This document shows positions 13,116 through 25,307 of a stretch of DNA of 64,000 nt, in pieces. The stretch is taken from assembly GCA_963965975.1 (NCBI GenBank), contig OZ014413.1, positions 3,606,001-3,670,000 of the forward strand, written 5' to 3'. The position numbers were made by a program, and so were the translations under genes. The notes beneath the pieces were generated by a model. The model searched no databases. It was not told the origin of the DNA and saw only the letters and a program-made list of their open reading frames with translations. The stretch's first letter is position 1. The number at the start of each line of letters is the position of its first letter. Source of the DNA: Xestospongia bergquistia. Taxonomy: Eukaryota; Porifera; Demospongiae; Haplosclerida; Petrosiidae.

Positions 13116-13795
13116 TATTTTATAATTGTCCTCTCTCTCTACTACTACTATCTCAGTAGTAATCAATATATGGAAATATAACCATGTAGACCTCTATAGT
13201 TCCGAGTTGTGACTACATATATATCAATGGTTTTGTAAGTATTAAATATACTAGTTAACACTCCACACCTACAACTTTCCTCTCTGTACATCATCGAATT
13301 TAGCTGCTTCATTAGAATTTATATCTACTTATGTCACACATTGACTCAATACATCAAAACGATCACCTACACACTATAATAGTTACCAACTTCTAGTGAG
13401 TTATGATAGACAAAAGAGATATTAGAACCAGTATTGTGTAAAAGTGGTTTTCATTCATTAATATATTGCATGTTTATTGGTTGTAATTTACTGCTACTCC
13501 TATACCATATCATAGATGTTATATTATATCAATACAGTGAAGAAATGGACAGTATATCTTTATTTAGTGCACTTCTGATGGTTGTTTTGTTTCAGTAATA
13601 CTACTATAAATTTATTAATTAATGAAATTGTAAAACAGCAAAACATGTATATTATTGTATAGTTGTAATACATCTAAAATAGTTATAGAATGTATATATA
13701 TATTGAGACAACCAGTTTCCGTATACAACTGACAAATTTATTCTAATTTAAGAAACAGTAAAGAGAACTTATTAATAAATACATATTGACTTACT
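13116..13795. other. non-coding interval downstream of locus A
   Basis: No gene seen. It holds the 3' side of locus A and is AT-rich. Confidence 0.5.
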
Positions 13796-14112
13796 TTAAT
13801 TTAATTTTGACATGATTTTATCAGCTAAGTCTTGTCGTTTTAAGTCAACTTTCAAAATATCCACAAATGTCATCAAAATACTGGCATCATTCTTGACACG
13901 ACTCCTAAGATCACTGAGAATGGCTTCAAGACGATCCTCATTTGAATCTCTAGTAGCCTTGTCTTTCACTCTATCATAAACATTATCAGACATGATTTCT
14001 TTTGCATAGAGCTTCCTTGCCAAAACAACAGGCTCAATACCTGATTCAACAATAATGTCAGTGCTTCGAATTAAAACTTTCTTAGCTTTGTCACAGTTCA
14101 AAGGAGTATTAC
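13796..14112 (-). CDS. CARD-like domain exon, 3' end of locus A
   Basis: The exon begins after an acceptor (TTATACAG) and ends at TAA 13796-13798. The peptide is a ~100-residue all-helical death-fold module: KKVLIRSTDIIVESGIEPV, then LARKLYAKEIMSDNVYDRV, LEAILSDLRSRVKNDASIL and FVDILKVDLKRQDLADKIM. The pattern (bundle of amphipathic helices, 'I..NVY..V', closing 'L..QDLADKI') repeats in exons at 27156-27520, 43817-44131 and 45453-45761, and matches the general CARD pattern. CARDs assemble like-with-like signalling filaments. It enters in phase 1 from the preceding short exon, as in the other copies. A donor-like GTAAGT just after the stop means an alternative end is possible. The CARD name rests on pattern only; DED or Death is the alternative within the same fold. 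Confidence 0.6.
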
Positions 14113-14351
14113 CTGTATAAAAAGGGATACTGTTTTTAAAAAGTAATATTTTTGAGCTACATGAGTTTGGCCTCATCTTCAAGTAGCACATTACTATAAT
14201 AGGATATAAACTCAAAAAATTGAGGTGTTAGTAATAAATTAGAGAGAATACATCACTGATCATGGAATGGTTAGTTAATGCTTATAATTATGTTTTAGTC
14301 AGATGGCTTGGCAATATACATGAACATTGTAACAATTCTAAATATAATACC

Positions 14352-15144
14352 TATATCTCTTTGAGCAGGAATATTTTCATTGGCCTCCAATGTTATAGTT
14401 GACACTATCATAAAAGAACAAACAGGTACATATACAAAGTATAAAGTAGTACTTACCATCTTCAAGTGATCGTATCAGATATAGCTCTATATCATCAGGA
14501 TTAATACCTCTTAATGGTACACAATATTTTAATTGTGTAACTGTATTAGTTCCTTGTTCAGCAGATATTGTGATCAGTCTAGAAGGGACAGATGGAGGGT
14601 TCTGAGCACCAAAACTGTCCACTTCACTCTTACGTATCTATATTTGTTTTAGTATGTTTTTATAATAGCACTTCATATACATACCCTTGAAGGATTTAAA
14701 TGAGAAGTGACACTCATCCATTGTAAGGATACTTTTGTTCTCTGTTAAGGACTAATTCAATGTTACCATCACTATCTTGAAATGTAAAACATAGACATTC
14801 ATCCCCCTCAATATGATGTGGAAGAGAAGTCTTTATATACTACAAACATAGTGTATTAAGGAGAAATGTTTGCAATGCAGTTACCTCACTTAGAGCATTG
14901 TGATGTTTAGCTACTATAAAGCATGTTAGCCATTCATTGTTCTTAAGTCTTTCATATACTATCTGACCCAAATAGTCATTATCAGGAGAACCGTCTGAAT
15001 GGAGACATTGGTCAACATTTTAACAATTTAAAGAATAATCGGTTACTTTTTGTTTGCTTCATTTGACCTTCATTACTACTTCTAGGAGAGAAAGCTTGGA
15101 CAATGCTCTCAGGCTCTTTATGTTCAAATGTAATTGTTGAATTA
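14352..15144 (-). CDS. post-ZU5 exons (UPA position), locus A
   Basis: Five small exons follow ZU5: 15047-15144, 14885-14994, 14695-14839, 14457-14637 and 14352-14404. Readable pieces include GSPDNDYLGQIVYERLKNNE, LSFTFQD-type text in the third exon, and RLITISAEQGTNTVTQL then YCVPL.GINPDDIELYLI in the fourth. The same exons in the same order occur at 27666-28543. In UNC5, PIDD and ankyrins the segment after ZU5 is a UPA domain; the position fits, but I cannot confirm the fold from sequence. The introns are very short (about 50 bp between the first two exons). Confidence 0.5.
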
Positions 15145-15194
15145 TCTAAAAAGAGATATTACATATAAACTTCTGTTTTCTGCATGCCTATTAC

Positions 15195-15978
15195 CTTGTA
15201 TGCATTCTAAACTGGTTATTTGATGGGCTTCATTATTGGACTCTGAAAACAGGTCTGAAGGTTTTGGAGCAGAAGAGGTATCGTTAGCAGAAAGTCTTCC
15301 ATAGTTAGTTACTTTGTCTAACTCAGACCCTCCAATCAAATCAACTGATTGAACAAATGAATGAATCTCCTGTGTTAATACATTGTCACTCCAAAATGGA
15401 TCAGAACGAGATTTAACAATAGCTTTTAAGCAAAAATGAGTGAGATAGAACTGTCCTCCTTCTTGTAGTTGAAAATTGTAAGGAAGAGTAGTAGACTGTT
15501 GAATAGAAGCTGTAACAAAACTCAAATAAATTGTATGATCTATAGTAATTAGATGTGCACAGTGTTGTATCTCTAATTTTATTGATTTAAGTAATGACTT
15601 AGAGACAGTTATGTTATACACAGCACTGATCAACTCAGTTTCCTCAGGTAATTGAAACTGTCCACCAACCAGTGCTGCCACTGATACTTCACAGGTATCT
15701 GTTGGAGATAAAGTGCCTTGAGGAACAGTAATTCTCAATCCATATTGTTCCCAATTGAGGATGTGAGGAGAATCTCCTTGAATTAGGAACAATTTATCAT
15801 TTCCAATACTCACACCTTTAAGAGTATCTAAAATGTAGACATTAACAGCTAATCTATTATGTTTCTGTTAATATACCATTTGATGTGACGAGATAGTTAA
15901 ATTGAACAGAAACATCCTGTTTATTTACTGACAGCTCCATTGATTCTGTATGTATGCTGACAATCTTCTTTGTAACTT
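15195..15978 (-). CDS. ZU5 domain exons, locus A
   Basis: Two exons, 15877-15978 and 15195-15827, are split by a 49-bp intron. The second holds a ZU5-like β-sandwich: LNWEQYGLRITVPQGTL, then CEVSVAALVGGQFQLPEETE, IKLEIQHCAHL and FCLKAIV. The 'G..i.vP.GAl....v.i.......p.g..LvS.vv.......... p..l.iphca' arrangement is the ZU5 signature known from ZO-1, UNC5, ankyrin and PIDD. Compared with 28590-29384 this copy lacks about nine residues before FCLKAIV. It joins the Death exon upstream in phase 1. In UNC5 and PIDD, ZU5 regulates an adjacent Death domain; the same neighbourhood here suggests a similar job. Confidence 0.7.
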
Positions 15979-16576
15979 CTGTCAAAGAAATAAAATTAAA
16001 AATGCAATGAATATAAATCATATAATATTGTAATCTGACATTTGAAAATTATTAGAAATACAAATACAAATAACTAATATAGATGTTAACATGTAGATTA
16101 TAGTAATTATGTGGCATTGAATATGCTGTTATCATGATATATGGTTTATTAGTGTGTTATCATTAAGGTGTGATATTGTTGGCTTTGTGCATCTACTTAA
16201 ATGAGTTCTCAGTTGATTTAGTTCACTTCTGTCAGTAATTTCTATCTATCTATAACTGTGCTTGTCTGTACCATTCAAATTTTATACACTTATTCTATGA
16301 CATAATTTCTTGCATTACCTGAATAACCAAGTTACTACAGTCAGTGACTATGGTAAATTTAATCAAGATAACTGTTCTTCATAGTAATATCTCTCAATTT
16401 GTTTCAAGCAAAGAGACTCTGAGTTAGGGCAAATAACAAGTCTATCACCACATATATTCAAGACAATTAGCCAAGCACTATGACTATAAATGAACTCTTT
16501 GAGATGTTAAGAGATCGGCGATTTTTTATGCAAATAAAGTAGGCATTCAGAAGTTGTTGTCAAAGAAGGGTCTTAC

Positions 16577-16915
16577 CTTCTCTAAAGCTCTTAATATGTC
16601 CACTTGATGTGTTATAGTCACTGATGTCATCATGTAAAACATATGCTTCAATTTTTTGGGCAATTCGAGTCTCTTTCTCTCTCTTTACAGCAGTAATGAT
16701 ACTGTTCCATGTTACTGCTGTAGTGCACTGATTAATCCAACAGCTTAATACTTTAAACAGCTTAAGTTTGTTTGGTAGATGTTCTTGCTGTAGTATACTT
16801 TCAAGCTCTGCAGCAGGTACTCTCAACACTAATCCTATTTCATACCACTTATGTTCAATGCCAACTAATAGGTCAAGAAGATCATATACATCCGGTTCTG
16901 AGTGAAGTATAGAAC
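16577..16915 (-). CDS. Death domain exon, locus A
   Basis: Acceptor TTTAAACAG, donor GTAAGA, phase 1 at both ends. The peptide reads DVYDLLDLLVGIEHKWYEIG, then LRVPAAELESI, KLFKVLSCWINQ and VTWNSIITAVKREKE. The 'W..iG..L.....l..i.......k....l..W......tW..i...l' pattern is classic Death domain. A near-identical exon sits at 25308-25656. Death domains bind each other to build platforms such as the PIDDosome. Between Roc-COR and ZU5 it would link the GTPase switch to an assembly module. Confidence 0.75.
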
Positions 16916-17164
16916 CTGTTTAAAAACACAATAACAATCATGAACTATGTACTGGTACATGAATGATTTATAGTACTACAATAAATCACTAACAGCTTAT
17001 CATAGTAAAATACAATGATGACATGATGTTCTCAAATATTACATATAAAATTTATTAATTAACACATTACTTGTAACATTAATGATACATATCATATTAG
17101 CCAGTCACCTTTTTATTGTTGTAACTAAAGATATATAATATGTAATGTATAGTTAATAATTCAC

Positions 17165-19206
17165 CTTCAACTTGAGATGTAAACCATGGTAGTTGACATT
17201 GCTTGTCAGGATCATCAGTTATATGAGTATTACAACATGTGACTTTCCTCTTCTTTTCATTCAAGGAACAAAGGTGTTCTGTTGTTTTACAAATTGAACA
17301 GAGAAGTTGTTCCTTAGTATATTTAAGATTACATATATAATGGAACTTGTCTATAACTGCATCAATGCCCTCTTTAATATCTTGATGAATATTATAACAT
17401 TCATTAGGTGGACCAGAATAGAATATCTTAAGCCAGTGTATATCATCAACTAATAGAACAGCTCCACCAAGACAAGTACATGATAAGCAAATAACATTAC
17501 GATATTGTGGCTTGTCAGCTTGTAGAGGTGACAAAGCAAATATAGGTGAAGATTTGCGAGAGAGGACGCTTATAACTACTGTAGGAAAAGACCTTGAGGA
17601 AGAGGTCTCTCATTCCATGTTAAAACAAGAGGATCTACGTTCTTAGTGAAAGGCTCTCTTAAAGACTCTGAATCATTGGTAGTAGATAAGATACAAGGGA
17701 TGAAATACTCTCCTGGTTTATGAGGTAGAGGTGATAAATGTTCCTTTAAATTCAAAAAATCGTTAGCTGAGAACTCCTCTGAAAATCCTTGTTGTAGAGA
17801 TCCTATCAAAAGATTTTTTGAAAATATTCTTTCAGTCTTGAGTTTCTCATAAGTACCAAAATCAACACGAATACCTAGTGTTCTCTTTAAGAGATCAACA
17901 CCATCAGCAAAAGAGATACTGATCAACAGAGACACTTTGTTAAGAAGTGGCTTTGGATTAAGGAAGACAACGTTAGGGAGGACTTCACGAAAATAAAGAT
18001 AAATAGTCAAATCATGATAGCACATTAAGGCAGCATTTACATCACCTTCATCCATTTCAAGAGTATTGCCAATACTGATACATTCAGACTTGCTAACAAT
18101 AGAGCTATTGGAGGTCATTTGGTGCTCCTCTAAATCTAACTGAAATAAGAACCATCGAACAGGAATCTCTGCCTCAATATATGACTGACATATTTCACTA
18201 CAAATATCCTTAACTATTGTTTGTCTGTTCTCATCTTTAGCAATTGTGTTAACAGGAAATATCACTTCCTTTCCATAAAAACGATGCAAAATTGAAGCAT
18301 CTCCATATTGTTTTAATGTTGACAAAAGTTTTCTGTTTTTCTCATCTAAAGACTCACCAGACTCTCTTATCTTATCATAAAATGTTCCCAGTACTAGAGA
18401 GAGTGGCTTTGTTGATGAACAAGGAATACCAGGTAAATTAGAAGGATTGACAGATGTGAGAGAACAAAATGATCTTTCAATAAGTTGTAGATTAGTGATT
18501 TGTCTGTCCATTGGATTAGCAATTACTTGTCCTTCCACACTATAAAAAACCTTTGATTTGTCTTCAAGTTTTTCATTTAGTTTGTGCGTGAGAATATTCA
18601 CTGAAATATAACGTATTAAAACAGGAGCAATGTCTAGAAAAGCAGCTTGACCTCTAGAGTCTACTGCATAAATCCAATGTGATTCTAAGAGTGGAGCAGA
18701 CTCCTTCACATCAGGTAATATCAGCAAGATTTCTTTGGTAACATTAGAAACTGGAGATAATAACAAATGTTGAGGTTGGCTGACAGTTTCTACAGATAGT
18801 TCTCTTTCTTGTTGTTCAAGATGTTGTGCTTCATTAGAAGAATGATCACTACCATCATCTTTATCACTTTGTACTGTTAACGATGAATGTGGTTTGACTC
18901 CTTTCTTGATTGCTTTAGCAAGCATATCCTTTCAATCAATATCTACCTTAATAAAAGGATGGGTAGTTTCAATAACTATAAGAGGTGTAGTCGTTACCAT
19001 TCTTATTTCAGGTACTGCCAAGACTGGAGTGCTATGATGACAGTTTGGTGGCTTTTCACCAAGTAATAGTTTCATAAATGATGATTTTCCACTTCCAGGA
19101 GGACCAGAAACAGACTGGTTGGTTCATTTAACTTTGACATGTCCTTCTTTAAGAGCTTTTTAAAGCATACCATAATAAACTTTGACATGATCCTCACTAT
19201 GAATAC
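17165..19206 (-). pseudogene. Roc-COR GTPase with Cys-rich end, locus A, broken
   Basis: One large exon, phase 1 at both ends, parallel to the intact gene B exon (41434-43494). Order: P-loop (GPPGSGKSS near 19085-19111), DSRGQ switch motif (gene B has DSGGQ), LVLGTFYDK in the place of the G4 motif, then COR text (LPNVVFLNPKPLLN, EYFIPCILST, LTWNERPLPQGLF), then a Cys-rich end (LLCSICKTTEHLCSL...VTCCNTH). Roc-COR is the GTPase/dimerisation pair of ROCO proteins such as LRRK, DAPK1 and MFHAS1. Breaks seen: TAA at 19160-19162, TGA at 19124-19126 (TGG in gene B), TGA at 18932-18934, and a one-base loss near 17575 within the COR end. So the exon cannot encode the full module as written. Sequencing error cannot explain four separate breaks easily. 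Confidence 0.75.
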
Positions 19207-20828
19207 CTACAACAAGTAGAATGCTGCCATAATCAATAATTATTAAACAATATATTATCATGTAATTAACAAAACTTTAATATGTACTTAAAATGTAATA
19301 TAATATAAAATTTCATCCCACTGTTTGAAAAAAATTAAAATCCTCAAAAGGTCAAAAACCTATAAACCTAGCCTTATATTATTGTGATGATGAATAATTT
19401 ACAATAAATTATCATATATATGAATAATCATCATATAAAAAAAATTACCAATAATTTAAACAAAAAATACAGTTTAGCACATTATTAATTATGTCTGTAC
19501 TACTAGTCAAAAGTTGGAGGGCTCAGTTCCTTTTTGTAAGTGGGTTCTAACCCCACCCACTGAGCATATATATGTTATGATGTCTGTTATAACATATCAT
19601 TAATTTATACTGACCTATCACTAGCATTAATTATAATTTAATATAGCATATGGTTAGTAAGCAATCATTCTATAAAAATAGAGTTGGTAGGTTTGTGTGT
19701 GCCCATTACATAAGATCTGTATAAACATGTTGTTATGCCATTTATAAACAAAATTATAATTTAAAAATCATCTTATAATTGTTTCAAAGATACTGACTTT
19801 ACAGTGAAATATTGACTAGAACTACAAGATCAGAAAATTAGTAGCAATGACATTTAAAGACTGATAGCTATACAATACTAGAAATATAGGCAAAGAAGAA
19901 ATATAGTGAAGGTGTGCTCAGTCACACCCATCATCATAGCACTCACAGTTAGTTTTAATAATTATTCATGAATTACTAAATGTAGAGGTAGTTAAAGGAG
20001 CAGTTTCATTTCATTCTTCACTTTCAAATGTCACATACAACAAAAGAATAAAACAAAGCAAATGAACACACTAACATATATAGCTAACACATGGTCCAAA
20101 ATGATTATAAGACTACGAGGCACAAGCAGCAGTTGCCAGACAAAAAATGAAAGCTTTATGTGTGATATATGAAAATAGCTCCTAATCAAAATGTATGGCT
20201 ATGAATCTTATTCAATAATAGAAACTTTGTTAGCTCATGAATCTTTTTAAAGATTGTCCTAAGTCTATACACTATTTGACATTCTTGAGGTTATCTTTTT
20301 TGTACTTTGATATTTAACTATATAAATTATGTTATTCTCTCCATTTTGATAATAGTTACCATAAATGGCAAATGTAATATTCAAGCCAGCAGTATACAAT
20401 AACTTTATTGATCTTTAACCTCATGAAGTGAGTATGGGGAATTAGCTAAACATTTTCTCAACAGAGGTAATGTCATTTTTATCATTGGGGTCACCCACTT
20501 ATGTTATGATAGGCAATTTGCCTAATGATAAAACAATTGTTAACAAAATAAGGAGGTTTTGTATTTCTAAGGGTAAGTATTTCCTGTATCAGAAATTCAT
20601 TTTGGACAACCTGGTTTCATGTATTTAAGTGAGATTCTTCCCGTATCAATGAACAATGTGGGACATCCCCACAAACATAGTGTTACAGACTACCGCCATG
20701 TACCTAATATTTAAAATGATGGTTAGTTAAACTATTCCTACAGCTATTAAACATGTAATTTGTATGTAGACAATTTAATTTCCATACTATTATTCATTAG
20801 TTCATAAATGTATAATTAAACTACAAAC
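19207..20828. other. intronic or intergenic interval with repeat end
   Basis: No coding signal. A short dispersed motif (ACATGGTCCAAAATGATTAT, continuing AAGACT) lies at 20088-20114 and recurs in diverged form at 37860 and in the SRCR introns. Phase-1 borders on both sides allow this to be one long intron of locus A. Confidence 0.4.
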
Positions 20829-21176
20829 CTATTTGCAGTTCTATTCCACATTTGGTTTTACTCTCTTTAATCCAGTCTTGTTGAAGGGCCTGACTAACTC
20901 GAGCATATGGATCTCCTATTTTAGTAAGTATTGACAGGAACTTGGCACAGTGTTGCTCTATTTCAGAGACAATACTCATAAAACTCAGTGCTGATAGAAA
21001 TTCCTCAATGATGTTATCAAATGAAGGTGACATTTGGACTGATTTAGAAATAAGTAATGAAGCATACATCTCATCAGCTAGTTGATATAGATTATTCCTA
21101 CTAAACTCATGTAATAAAGTATAGTGTTTAGTAAGGACATTACGAATAATATGTCTCAACTCCTCAACATCAGCTT
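20829..21176 (-). CDS. CARD-like helical module, 5' part of locus A
   Basis: Acceptor CTTATCAG, donor GTTTGT, phase 1 at both ends. The helical peptide reads DVEELRHIIRNVLTKHYTLL, then LYQLADEMYASLLISKSVQ, FDNIIEEFLSALSFM, EIEQHCAKFLSILTKIG and a closing QDW. It aligns over its length with 40868-41176 in gene B (shared: LTK, LA.EM.A..LISK.VQ.SPSFD.II.EF..., HC..FL, L..DWI). The length and the '..L.....L...LIs' pattern resemble CARD, but it differs from the CARD exons at 14.1, 27.5 and 45.7 kb. Treated here as a second death-fold-like class. Confidence 0.5.
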
Positions 21177-21863
21177 CTGATAAGAGAGAAAGGAATACCT
21201 TCAATCATTATAATAATGCATATAATCATAGTGTAATATTTTATTGTTGTTAAGCAATTAAATACACTTTGTAATTACTAGCAGTGACAGAAAGTAAATA
21301 CAAGATGGACACTACTAGTAAGTATGTACATTGTATTTAAAAAGTAGATAAAGACACACTATATCCATTATTCCTACTAAAGGGAGAGTAGGTTTTCCTA
21401 TTTAATATTGATACACTTAAAAGTAGAAACTAATGACTTTTGAGTTACCGTTGTACCATAATAACAGACAGATATACATACAAACACATAAATGAAGTAC
21501 TACAACCCTTGCCCATTAGTCTCACAAGCCAGATCCACCCCCTGTGATATAATGACAGACAAGGAAGGGTACGAGAAATCGTAATAGAGTAACTTGTTCT
21601 ACTATAGGATTGAAAATTTGTGATACTTAAAATGGCAAGATGGAGCTGCACTAATTAGAGTAATCAAAGGAATAGCGAAACTACTGTCTAGTATATAAAA
21701 GAAGAACAAGTTACTACTAGTATTAGGGATAGCTTTACATTTAACAATTCTTTAGCTGCCACAACATATAGTGCTACAGATTCAGTTTGCTATATATATA
21801 CTATCAGACCCTCTAAACAGAGGAGTGGCAATGCCAGATTACTTACTGATATGTATCGCTCAC

Positions 21864-22240
21864 CTTCTTTAATGATTTTTAATGCCTTTATATATTCCTC
21901 AGCAACAGTACTCTTACCAATAGCTTCCTTCTGGAGTGTCTCTATAACTTCTCTTCTTGTAGCATTGGTAGTAGTTTTCAGCCATAGTTCAAACATCCTG
22001 AAAGTTTTAAAATCACAAGCTTTATCTAGTTCATCAATAACATCTAGTTCAGCAGTATCTAACTTGAGGAGTATACCAAAGGTGTACCATTTAGTACCAA
22101 CTCTGACATGTTTAAATAACTCTGAAATAGTTGGTTTTCTGTTCAAAAACCGTTGGAAATACGTATCAAATGGTTGTCCTGGCATAGTAGGTATTTCTCT
22201 GTTGAAGTTAGCAGTACATGCACCAGCAGCACATTCCGAA
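21864..22240 (-). CDS. Death domain exon, most 5' exon seen in locus A
   Basis: Donor GTGAGC after EEYIKALKIIKEG, phase 1. The peptide shows Death-domain text: PTISELFKHVRVGTKWYTFG, then LLKLDTAELDVIDEL, KTFRMFELWLKTTTNATRRE and VIETLQKEAIGKSTVAEEY. The exon's upstream border is uncertain (a possible acceptor CTTCAACAG near 22198); the frame is open to about 22404, so the true start of the protein was not fixed. It joins in phase with the CARD-like exon at 20829-21176, and through it with the Roc-COR exon. Confidence 0.65.
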
Positions 22241-22404
22241 GTACTAGATAACCACGCCTTATTAAGTATTTGTGGTTTAAGTAAAATTTGATAGGGTGGA
22301 GCTGAATTGCCATTATACCAAAATATCAAAAACAACGTTGTGTGTAGGACAAAACATTCCGTTGCTTCAGTTGATATATTAGAATTATAGTAAATTAATT
22401 TCAC

Positions 22405-25307
22405 AAAACTTATAAATTATGTATTATAAACTTAGCATATAAATTTTCATCTTTTCTTAAAAAACAGCATTTGTAGCTTAAATTGGTAGCATTAATTTTA
22501 GTCCCTGTCCACCAGCAAAATTTGTCCTTAATTCCTTTCACTAGATAAATATTTGTGTGTCTGTCTAAAAGACAAATTAGATTTAGGTTATTGTAAGCAT
22601 TTACATGAATTTAATTGCTGAGTTGAAGCAGTCAGCTGATGTTTGTCTCAAGTGACAAGCTTCATATTGTTATGTGCCAATACATAATCCTAATGGTTTG
22701 TCACATACATAAGTGTCATCATTCAATGTGTACAACTGTTGAATATACATTATTACAACAGTAACTTCACAATGAAAAGACTAAATAGCCGGCATCACAA
22801 GCATTTATACTAAAAAATGAACAAAACAGCTTTATTGTTGGGTGGGAAAGACAGATCCACATCAAACAAGTAACAATAATACTTGCCAGAGGTAATTCTA
22901 GATAGTAGTTGTAAGCCATAACATAATTGAATTGTAATTTGAGATTATTGTTTGTGCATATTAAATAATTACATTTAATTATAATTTTGAGATCTCCAAA
23001 AATTCTTATGCTAATAGCTTTAGGTTTTAACAAGCATCTTTATTGACAAAAAAAGTTGCCTAACAACTAAATAATTAACATTTGCTTATAAAGAATATCA
23101 TGTATGACATGTACTAGATACAAACAATGACATTTCTGTTATGTACTTACTTTAATTCTAATATAAAAAATATGAAAGGCAATCTGAATCAAATTTTGAA
23201 ACGTGAAAAGAAATGATCACTGATTAAAAGCAATTATTAAATGCATGGACATGCCAGTACTAACTCACACAACAAGATGAGTGGGCGTTGATATATACTC
23301 TCAAGTTTTGAACAAGAGCTCATAAGACAAATAAGTCATTGTCTAATAGATATCAGATCATTGAAATAAATACAGTCACCAATATATCTCCCTTATAGAT
23401 GATGAGAACATTACAATAATTAAGTTGTGAAGATTTCTAGGATTTTTTTAATTGCAGCACATGCATGTACGTAAACCACACCCTCTAATTAATGTATTAT
23501 ATTTTAAATTATTATATATTTATTATCATATTCTATTTTAATAAGGACTGTAGCAAATTGTTCATGCACTTTAATATAATGTATATTACATGCATAATTA
23601 AAAAGAGAATCTAGTGAACACTTTGACTGGAGAATGAACTCAGGTCTCCATGACTTGATTGCTTTACTGACTACAAAGCTACAAGGAATCCCTGACTTCC
23701 ATGTTGTTAAAACAGGTAAGATATCATGAATTATACTACTCAAACTACACCCAGATAGTGTATGTTATATTGACTCCTCCCACAATAAGTTTCATACCTG
23801 ATCTACTGGGAATAAGTTCTTTCTTGATGTTATAATATTATCAAAATTATTAATCTGTGACAGAATTGGATTACAATGAACTAGGAGTTATATAATCATG
23901 ACAATTTCTATTATCAGCTGAAAATACTCTGGACTCATATGTACTACTAATTTGAACTCTCCCGGAGTCATCTGGAACAGGAATGAAATATGAGAGTCAG
24001 TTCAAACTTAGAAATTTCTTACTTTATGGAGTATTGGGGTCTTGGGTACTAATTGATTGTCATATTCATTAATGTCTATTATAACAATAACATCATTGTT
24101 TATCTATATGTTTGTATGACCACATCCATTCATTTAGCCATCCACCCATCATTCATCCTCTTATCCATTCATTCATTCATGTATCCATACTTCATTAATC
24201 TGTTCCTGTAGTCATCCATTAATAAATAGTTTAGATGATGTGATAATAAATAGCTGTTTACTACATGATCAATATCACCTTTGTTAATAAATATAGCATT
24301 GAACATTACAGAATTAATTTATTATGTTAAATAAAGGGGGTCATTACTTGATAAATAATAAACTCTTTACAATTCAAGATAAAATGTAACAAGTTTTTTA
24401 ATTCAAATAGTCCCAATTCTAAAAACCTCTCAACAGCATCTAAAAAAGATAGTAGTATAAATTGTTCATGAGATATTTTCACTTGTACAATGTAGTAGCC
24501 TAGATAATTTTATGACATTCTGTATAAGACCATTTCTGAGCCACATTGCATTAAAGAGGTGTGGCTCTGAGTAAATGAACATCATGAGATATGTCAGTAT
24601 TTTTGCACTTAATGATATCATAACCTTATTATAATTAGACAACCCTCATTAGTCTTAAACCAAATTGTGATCATTATCATAAGTTCTAAATTTCTGATTC
24701 ATTAGCTCATGGAGTAGGGGAGGTCTCAATAAAGGGTCTTCTTAAGGACAATAGTTACCATGGTAACAGACTGTGTTATATGGATTTCATTTTATTATCC
24801 AATAAACATGGTTTTATAATCAAGTAATAAATCAGTCATTTACCTGTTGATTAATAATAAGTAGTAGTATAAAATATGTTTATTATATAATCATGTGTAT
24901 TTTATAGGACATGATAAGTATTATCTTTACATTATGATCATGTACAAATTATCATTGTCAGATCTTTTGGAATGAGCTCTGCGTTTTGGGATGAACTATG
25001 TTTGTCATAGTAATTAGGATATCTGTCTTCTTATCTTCACCTTTTATGTTCTGTGACAAGTCAAATTTCTTAGTCATATCATGCCTTTATGTTTCTTGTG
25101 ATGTCTTCTTCCATGTTTCATGTTTTTCTAATGAGATCTTCTTGCCTATTTCTCTCTATCTGCTTGAGTTTTTTTCTTTTTTCAGTTCCTGCGAAAAATA
25201 AGTAAAGAACAAAAAAAACTATTTTATAACATACTGTTGTCTGATATCTGTTCCTCAACTGATACTGTTGATGATGTAAATGCATTCTCTAATATTACTC
25301 TTCTATT
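22405..25307. other. interval between loci A and A3
   Basis: No convincing gene. The - strand frame at 23504-23743 (contains LPVLTTWKSGIPCSFVVSKA) has gene-like residue use but no recognisable family. A lysine-rich - strand stretch near 25000-25200 may be a decayed coiled-coil exon. A degenerate ATCC repeat lies at about 24120-24215. Confidence 0.4.

Noticed and set aside
21851..22291. + strand frame of 146 residues
   Set aside because: Antisense shadow of the Death exon on the - strand.
24998..25201. + strand frame of 67 hydrophobic residues
   Set aside because: No start or splice context; the opposite strand is lysine/glutamate-rich and more likely a decayed coiled coil.
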